The notes beneath the pieces were generated by a model. The model searched no databases and was not told the origin of the DNA. It saw only the letters and a program-made list of their open reading frames with translations. From Patulibacter minatonensis DSM 18081 (GTDB lineage Bacteria; Actinomycetota; Thermoleophilia; Solirubrobacterales; Solirubrobacteraceae): 64,000 nt of DNA. Every line of letters begins with the position of its first letter. The first letter of the stretch is position 1. A program made the position numbers and the translations under genes. Shown here piece after piece: positions 59,160 through 64,000 of the stretch. The stretch spans positions 4,782,469-4,846,468 of the forward strand of contig NZ_KI912613.1 in NCBI RefSeq assembly GCF_000519325.1, given 5' to 3'.

Positions 59160-60136
59160 GCGGGGCGACGCTCCTTGCGGCGACCGTCTGCCGGCCGGAG
59201 CTCGGGAGCGAGGCTCTCGGCGTGGGTCTCGTACGCGGCGACGATCTTCTGGACCAGGTCGTTCCGGACGACGTCACGACGCTCGAAGCGCACGAACTCG
59301 ACCTTCTCGACGTCCTCCAGCACGTCCGCCACCGCGACCAGGCCCGACCGCTGCTCACGCGGGAGGTCGACCTGCGTGATGTCGCCCGTGATGACCATCT
59401 TCGACCGGTAGCCCAGGCGCGTCAGGAACATCTTCATCTGCTCGGGCGTGGTGTTCTGGGCCTCGTCCAGGATGATGAAGGCGTCGTTCAGCGTGCGGCC
59501 GCGCATGAAGGCGAGCGGCGCGACCTCGATCACGCCGTTCTCCATGTACGCGGTCACCCGCTCGGGGTCCAGCATGTCGTGCAGGGCGTCGAAGAGCGGC
59601 CGCAGGTACGGGTCGATCTTCTGCATGAGGTCGCCGGGGAGGAACCCCAGCTGCTCGCCCGCCTCGACGGCCGGGCGGGTCAGGATGATCCGTTTGATCT
59701 CGTGGCGCGCCAGGGCGTCCGCGGCGGCGGCGACCGCCAGGAACGTCTTGCCGGTGCCGGCGGGACCGATGCCGAACGTGACCGTGTTCTCGCGGATCGC
59801 GTCGACGTAGCGCTTCTGCAGCGCCGTCTTCGGGGCCACGCGGACGTCGCGCGACGGGTTCTGCCAGACGACGTCCGTGAGGACCTCGGCCGGCTTCTGG
59901 GACGCGCCCAGCGCGGACTCGACGGCCGGGATGGTCCCGGCGTCCAGCGTGTGCCCGCGCGAGGACAGCGTGATGAGTTCCCGGACCACGGTGGCGGCCT
60001 GCTGGACCGCCTCCGCCTCACCGTCGAGCGTCAGCAGATTTCCGCGCAGGAAGACGTCGCAGTCGACGTGCTCCCCCAGTGCGCGGAGGCCGGCTTCACC
60101 GGCATCGCTGAGCTGAACGGCGACCTCATACGGCAC
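59156..60136 (-). CDS. phoH: PhoH-like ATPase
   Basis: A PhoH/YbeZ protein with Walker A GPAGTGKTFLAVAAA, ILTRPAVEAGEQLGFLPGDL, Walker B ILDEAQNTTPEQMKMFLTR and MVITGDITQVDLP. In this conserved neighbourhood it acts with YbeY in RNA metabolism. The start is uncertain: the GTG at 60136 gives 326 residues, near family length, with GAGG 12 nt upstream. An in-frame TTG at 60250 would add 38 Arg/Pro-rich residues that do not look like the family. It is divergent from the SMP-30 gene. Confidence 0.9.
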   Translation of the reverse strand: MPYEVAVQLSDAGEAGLRALGEHVDCDVFLRGNLLTLDGEAEAVQQAATVVRELITLSSRGHTLDAGTIPAVESALGASQKPAEVLTDVVWQNPSRDVRVAPKTALQKRYVDAIRENTVTFGIGPAGTGKTFLAVAAAADALARHEIKRIILTRPAVEAGEQLGFLPGDLMQKIDPYLRPLFDALHDMLDPERVTAYMENGVIEVAPLAFMRGRTLNDAFIILDEAQNTTPEQMKMFLTRLGYRSKMVITGDITQVDLPREQRSGLVAVADVLEDVEKVEFVRFERRDVVRNDLVQKIVAAYETHAESLAPELRPADGRRKERRPA

Positions 60137-60454
60137 TTCGAGCCGTCGCCTCAGAACGTTCTCCCTGGGTTCGTGGTTCCGCGGCGCGCACCACCGGAAT
60201 CGACGAGGGTGCGCGGCCCATCGGGGCCTGCCGCGGTTGCGTTCATGCAAGGCAGATCATACGCCCCTCCCCCGGACGGATCGAACGGCTCTCACACGGC
60301 GTTCACGTGATGGGGCGGGTTCGAGCCCGGGGCGGGCGGAGCGCGGACCGGGCGGTCGGCGCCCGGCGGACCGGCCGGGGCGGACCACCGGTGCATGGAC
60401 ACGGGCGCTCCGGCGCGAGAGGGTGCTCGCGAAGGCATCCCCCGAAGGAGCGAC

Positions 60455-61345
60455 ATGAGCAGCGAGCACGTCCTGAGCACCCTCGTCGACGACGGGCACT
60501 ACTTCGAGTGTCCGCGGTGGCACGACGGGCGGTGGTGGGTCTCGGACTTCTACTCGCACGCCGTCCTCGCGATCGACCCCGACGGCACGACCGAGAGGGT
60601 GCTGCGGGTCGACGCCCAGCCGTCCGGCCTCGGGTGGCTGCCCGACGGCGACCTGCTGGTCGTCTCGATGAAGGACCGGAAGCTCCTCCGCCGCGGTGCC
60701 GACGGGGCCGTGGCGATCCACGCCGACCTCGACGGGCTCGCGAGCGGCCACCCCAACGACATGCTGGTCCGCGACGGCCACGCCTACGTCGGGAACTTCG
60801 GCTTCGACCTGATGGGCGGTGCCGACCCGACGACCGCGGACCTCGTGCACGTCGCCCCGGACGGCACCGCGAGCGTCGCCGCCTCGGACCTGTGGTTCCC
60901 GAACGGCATGGTGCTCGCCGACGACACGACGCTCGTGGTCGCCGAGACCTTCGCCGCGCGCCTCACAGCCTTCACCATCGCGCCCGACGGGACGCTGCAC
61001 GACCGGCGCGTGTGGGCCCAGGTGCAGCCCGCCCCGGAGCCGGCGGACCTCGCGACGATGCTCGCGTCGTTCGCGTTCGCCCCCGACGGGTGCGCCGTCG
61101 ACGCCGAGGGCCACGTCTGGGCGGCCAACGCGCTCGGCGGCGTCCTGAACCGCATCGCCCCGGGCGGCCGGATCGTCGACGAGGTCGCGATGCCCGAGGG
61201 CCTCGGCGTGTTCGCCTGCGGCCTCGGGGGCGACGACGGCCGGACGCTGCTGGCCTGCGCGGCCCCCGACTTCCACGAGGCGGCGCGCGTCGCGGTCCGG
61301 GAGGCCGTGCTCCTGACGACGACCGTGGACGTACCGGCGGGGTGA
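60455..61345 (+). CDS. SMP-30/gluconolactonase-like beta-propeller protein
   Basis: 296 residues of repeated beta-propeller blades: DDGHYFECPRWHDGRWWVSDF, SGLGWLPDGDLLVVSM, NDMLVRDGHAYVGNFGFDL and FPNGMVLADDTTLVVAE, the last two with the Asn/Asp residues that bind the metal in lactonases. Likely hydrolyses a sugar lactone or similar ester; substrate unknown. GAAGGAG lies 5 nt ahead of the ATG. It is the only plus-strand gene within the dnaJ-prmA-phoH block. Confidence 0.85.
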   Translation: MSSEHVLSTLVDDGHYFECPRWHDGRWWVSDFYSHAVLAIDPDGTTERVLRVDAQPSGLGWLPDGDLLVVSMKDRKLLRRGADGAVAIHADLDGLASGHPNDMLVRDGHAYVGNFGFDLMGGADPTTADLVHVAPDGTASVAASDLWFPNGMVLADDTTLVVAETFAARLTAFTIAPDGTLHDRRVWAQVQPAPEPADLATMLASFAFAPDGCAVDAEGHVWAANALGGVLNRIAPGGRIVDEVAMPEGLGVFACGLGGDDGRTLLACAAPDFHEAARVAVREAVLLTTTVDVPAG

Positions 61346-61488
61346 GGCCGGGGCCGCGGGGACGGCCGGCCGGCGGGACGAGGGCGGGGCTGAAATGACT
61401 GGCGTCGGGAACGGGTGGGCGGGCCGGCGGAACACGGCCGAGATCCGGTCGACCCGGAGCTGCGGCACCGAGCACGGGTCCGATCGCC

Positions 61489-61601
61489 CTGCATGATCCG
61501 ACAACGAGATCGCGACCGCGATCGACTGTCGGGGCGTGCATCCCTGAGCTGCACGACCCGACACTCGATCGGTGGCCCGCACTCGTTGTCGGGTCGTGCA
61601 G
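61489..61601 (+). repeat. two-hairpin module (2 x 53 bp, 60-bp period)
   Basis: Unit 2 (61549-61601) has perfect 15-bp arms CTGCACGACCCGACA / TGTCGGGTCGTGCAG around a 23-nt loop. Unit 1 (61489-61541) is an imperfect hairpin with an inner perfect GATCGCG-AC-CGCGATC. The whole 113 bp reappears inverted at 48902-49014. It lies in the 485-nt gap 61346-61830 between the convergent SMP-30 and prmA genes; no gene was seen in that gap. Confidence 0.9.
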
Positions 61602-61662
61602 CTCGCTCAGCGACACGGGGTCCTCGAGGGTCGCGGAGCCGGCGCGGACCGACCTGCGCGGA

Positions 61663-61777
61663 GGCGGGAAACCCGACAGCGAAGCGCGACGGTCCGTCGA
61701 CCGTCGCGTCTCCCGCTCCTCCGGCGGGACTCCCGACAGTGAGATGCGGCGAGTCGTCGACTGTCGTCTTCCCCGCC
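61663..61777. repeat. two hairpin units at 60-bp spacing, second type
   Basis: Units start at 61663 and 61723 with GGCGGGA and carry CCCGACAG. Unit 1 contains CGCGACGGTC-CGTC-GACCGTCGCG (61685-61708, 10 perfect pairs). In unit 2 CGACAGT pairs with ACTGTCG and GGCGGG with CCCGCC. It lies 50 nt before the 3' end of prmA. Confidence 0.8.
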
Positions 61778-61830
61778 GTCCGTACCGCCCGCCCGGCGTC
61801 CGCCGGGGCGCGCCGGCCCGCCGGGCTCCG

Positions 61831-62832
61831 TCAGCCGCGCCGCAGCAGCAGCGCGGCCCAGTCGCCCTGGGTCCGGCGTTCGGCCTCGACCAGGCCGGTC
61901 CGGGCGAAGGCGGCGGCGACGCCGTCGAGCTCGTGGACCAGGAGGCCTGACGCGATCAGGTGGTGCGGGGGCTCGCCCTGGAAGCCGTCGGCTGCGACGC
62001 GGAGGAGGAGCGGGCGGAGGAGGTTCGCGAGGACCAGCGGTGCGGAGTCGGTCCCGACGGCTCCGTCGGCGGGCGCGGCGTGGTCGGCGCCCGCTCCCGG
62101 ACCGGCGGCGTGGCCGCCCGGCCCGTGGGCCCCGGGCATCGCCGTCGCGCCGTCGCGGAGCAGATCGAAGCGGTCGGCCGTCATCGGCTCGCCGTTGACG
62201 CGGGCGTTCTCCAGCGTGGCCTCGACGGAGGCGACCTCGTGGTCGACGCCGTGGACCGGGCCCCAGCCCAGACGGGAGGCCGCGATGCCGAGGACTCCCG
62301 ACCCGCAGCCGAGGTCGAGGACCGGGCCCAGCGGCTCGCCGGACGCGACGCGGGCGTCCGTCAGCTCGACGAGGAACTCCAGGCACAGCCGGGTCGTGGC
62401 GTGCGCGCCCGTGCCGAACGCCTGGCCGGGGTCGACGATCAGGTCGGAGGCCGCGGCCGCCGCCCCACCCGACGCCCCGCGTCCTCCGGGACCGGTCGGC
62501 GTGGAGTCGGCGCCCGCTCCCCCACCCTCGTACGCCGGCGACCACGGCGGGCGGACGTAGAGGCGGTCCTTGATCAGGATCGGCTCGTGGAAGGCGCGCC
62601 AGCGGTCGGCCCAGTCGTCGGCGACCTCGGTGGAGACGACCTCGACCAGGGCGTCGCCGACCACGGCACGGACCGCGGGGAGCGCCGGGAGCTCGCCCTC
62701 GGCGCCGTAGACCGCGTACTCGATCGTGTCGCCGAGGTCGGTCTCCTCGACGCCGCCCGGCGCGAGGTCCATGAGCTCGGCGAGGACGACCTCGGCGTCG
62801 GCCGGGCGGACCCGGAAGGCCAGGCGGATCAC
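61831..62832 (-). CDS. prmA: ribosomal protein L11 methyltransferase
   Basis: 333 residues. PrmA uses SAM to trimethylate L11. N-terminal substrate domain with DWADRWRAFHEPILIKDRLYV, then DPGQAFGTGAHATTRLCLE, SAM motif I LDLGCGSGVLGIAA and the post-motif LVLANLLRPLL. Two low-complexity Gly/Ala/His-rich insertions (about residues 104-125 and 235-260) make it longer than usual. It follows dnaJ after 172 nt, the usual neighbourhood. Confidence 0.93.
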   Translation of the reverse strand: MIRLAFRVRPADAEVVLAELMDLAPGGVEETDLGDTIEYAVYGAEGELPALPAVRAVVGDALVEVVSTEVADDWADRWRAFHEPILIKDRLYVRPPWSPAYEGGGAGADSTPTGPGGRGASGGAAAAASDLIVDPGQAFGTGAHATTRLCLEFLVELTDARVASGEPLGPVLDLGCGSGVLGIAASRLGWGPVHGVDHEVASVEATLENARVNGEPMTADRFDLLRDGATAMPGAHGPGGHAAGPGAGADHAAPADGAVGTDSAPLVLANLLRPLLLRVAADGFQGEPPHHLIASGLLVHELDGVAAAFARTGLVEAERRTQGDWAALLLRRG

Positions 62833-63004
62833 GCGGTCGGACTGGTCGGGCGGACGGTGGACGACCGCGTCGGGCCGGCCGGTCGATCCCGCGCGACGGG
62901 TGCTCCCGCACGAACCCGCATCACGACGGCTCCCACGAGGACCGCGGGACCCGCGTCGTGGACGCCCCGGGCAGCACGCGGGCCCGCCGACGCCACTCCG
63001 GCGC

Positions 63005-64000
63005 TCACGACTTGCGCCACAGGCGGCGCAGGCGGCCGACGACGGACTCGTCGGCGTCGTCCAGCTGGCTGTCGTCGAGGGAGTCGGCGAGCTCGCGCAG
63101 GAGCTCGCGCTGCCGGTCGTTCAGGCGGCGCGGGATCGAGATGTCGACCACGACGTGGAGGTCGCCGCGACGACCGCCGCCGATGCGGGGCATGCCGCGA
63201 CCGCGCAGGGTGATCGTCTTGCCGGGCTGGGTGCCGGCGGGGATCTCGACCTCGAGCGGCTCGTCCAGGGCCTCGACGGTGATCGTCTCGCCCAGCGCCG
63301 CGCGCGGGGCGGGGACCGGCACGACGGTGATGAGGTCGTCGCCCTCGCGCACGAAGCGCTTGTCGGGCATGACCGTGACGACGACGTAGAGGTCGCCGTC
63401 AGGGGCCCCGGGCTCGCCCTGGTGGCCGCGGCCGCTCAGGCGGATCCGCTGCCCGTCGGCGATGCCGGCCGGGACGTCGACCTCGAGGGTGCGCGTCGTC
63501 GGCTTGAGGCCCTCGCCCCGGCAGTCGGTGCACGGGTCCTCGGGGACCCGGCCGCGGCCGCTGCAGGCGTCGCAGGCCACGCGGCGGACCATCTCGCCGA
63601 ACGGGGTGCGGTTGACGCGGTCGACGACGCCGTGGCCGCCGCACTGACCGCAGGTCTTCGTGCCCGAGCCGGGCTTCGCGCCGCTGCCGGTGCACGTGTC
63701 GCAGCGCGCCACGACCTCGTACTCGACGCTCACGCGGTCGCCGGTCAGCGACTGCTTCAGCGTCATCTCGGTCTCGACGGCGAGGTCGCCGCCGGGCCGC
63801 GGGCCGCCCGGGCCCGCGCCGCCGCCCCCGCCGAACGCCTGCCCGAAGACGGCGCCGAAGAGGTCCTGCATCGACCCGAAGCCCTCGAAGCCCTGGCCGC
63901 CACCGCCGCCCATGCCGCGCTGCCGGAGGCCGTCGTGGCCGTAGCGGTCGAACGTGGCGCGGCGCTCGGCGTCGGAGAGGATCTCGTACGCCTCGGCGCA
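63005..64000 (-). CDS. dnaJ: chaperone DnaJ, C-terminal part (5' end outside window)
   Basis: The frame is open to the window edge. The visible part starts in the J-domain tail (EAYEILSDAERRATFDRYGH), followed by a Gly/Phe-rich stretch, four zinc-binding CxxCxGxG-type repeats (CDTCTGSG, CGQCGGHG, CDACSGRG, CTDCRGEG) and the substrate-binding domains ending LRRLWRKS. It stimulates DnaK ATPase. The first 30-45 residues, with HPD, lie beyond 64000. Confidence 0.97.
   Translation of the reverse strand, partial: CAEAYEILSDAERRATFDRYGHDGLRQRGMGGGGGQGFEGFGSMQDLFGAVFGQAFGGGGGAGPGGPRPGGDLAVETEMTLKQSLTGDRVSVEYEVVARCDTCTGSGAKPGSGTKTCGQCGGHGVVDRVNRTPFGEMVRRVACDACSGRGRVPEDPCTDCRGEGLKPTTRTLEVDVPAGIADGQRIRLSGRGHQGEPGAPDGDLYVVVTVMPDKRFVREGDDLITVVPVPAPRAALGETITVEALDEPLEVEIPAGTQPGKTITLRGRGMPRIGGGRRGDLHVVVDISIPRRLNDRQRELLRELADSLDDSQLDDADESVVGRLRRLWRKS

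Noticed and set aside
62829-63020. 63-codon frame between dnaJ and prmA
   Set aside because: It overlaps both genes' ends, has no ribosome binding site and has Arg/Ala-rich shadow-like composition.

Overview
This is a very GC-rich window with tightly packed genes, many 1-4 nt ATGA/GTGA overlaps and frequent GTG starts. Gene content (MbtH-dependent peptide synthetase, ACT-domain malic enzyme, dnaJ-prmA-phoH-ybeY-era block, trp genes with a fused hisIE nearby) fits a deep-branching actinobacterium, plausibly Thermoleophilia/Solirubrobacterales; the taxon is an inference from content, not a database result.

Layout. 1-7.3 kb: the end of a LuxR-type regulator, two lipoproteins (one a DUF4344-type putative metallopeptidase), an FAD oxidoreductase, purT and a secreted NlpC/P60 cell-wall hydrolase. 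7.3-33.9 kb: a self-contained siderophore locus. It has an importer (two FecCD permeases and an ATPase), a tailoring operon (mbtH, ornithine N-hydroxylase, hydroxyornithine N-acyltransferase), a 4,891-residue four-module NRPS preceded by its siderophore-binding lipoprotein, a divergent heterodimeric ABC exporter, and a siderophore-interacting reductase followed by a truncated paralogue. Five similar TTAGG-containing sites, one in front of each transcription unit, look like operators of one iron regulator. The NRPS reads A-T-C-A-T-C-A-T-E-C-A-T-E: modules 2-4 have nearly the same adenylation domain, which suggests three acyl-hydroxyornithines (six oxygen donors for iron), and there is no thioesterase.

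33.9-41 kb: an AbrB-family transporter split into two overlapping frames, polA, ACT-domain malic enzyme and a TIGR01777 epimerase. 41-54.3 kb: trpE, trpG, an M20 amidohydrolase, trpD, trpC, trpF, trpB, trpA, a small membrane protein and a periplasmic binding lipoprotein, all on the minus strand, then a secreted glycoside hydrolase and hisIE. 55-64 kb: a large secreted protein of unknown function, then on the minus strand dnaJ (cut by the window edge), prmA, phoH, ybeY, era and a small membrane protein, interrupted by one plus-strand SMP-30-like gene.

The least explained feature is a set of short tandem arrays in the long gaps outside the siderophore locus. Units are about 60-62 bp (looser in one array), and most fold as a hairpin of about 53 nt. 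One two-hairpin module of 113 bp occurs at 48.9 kb and again, inverted, at 61.5 kb, with a paired base change in the stem that keeps pairing. No tRNA, rRNA, CRISPR array or transposase gene was recognised.
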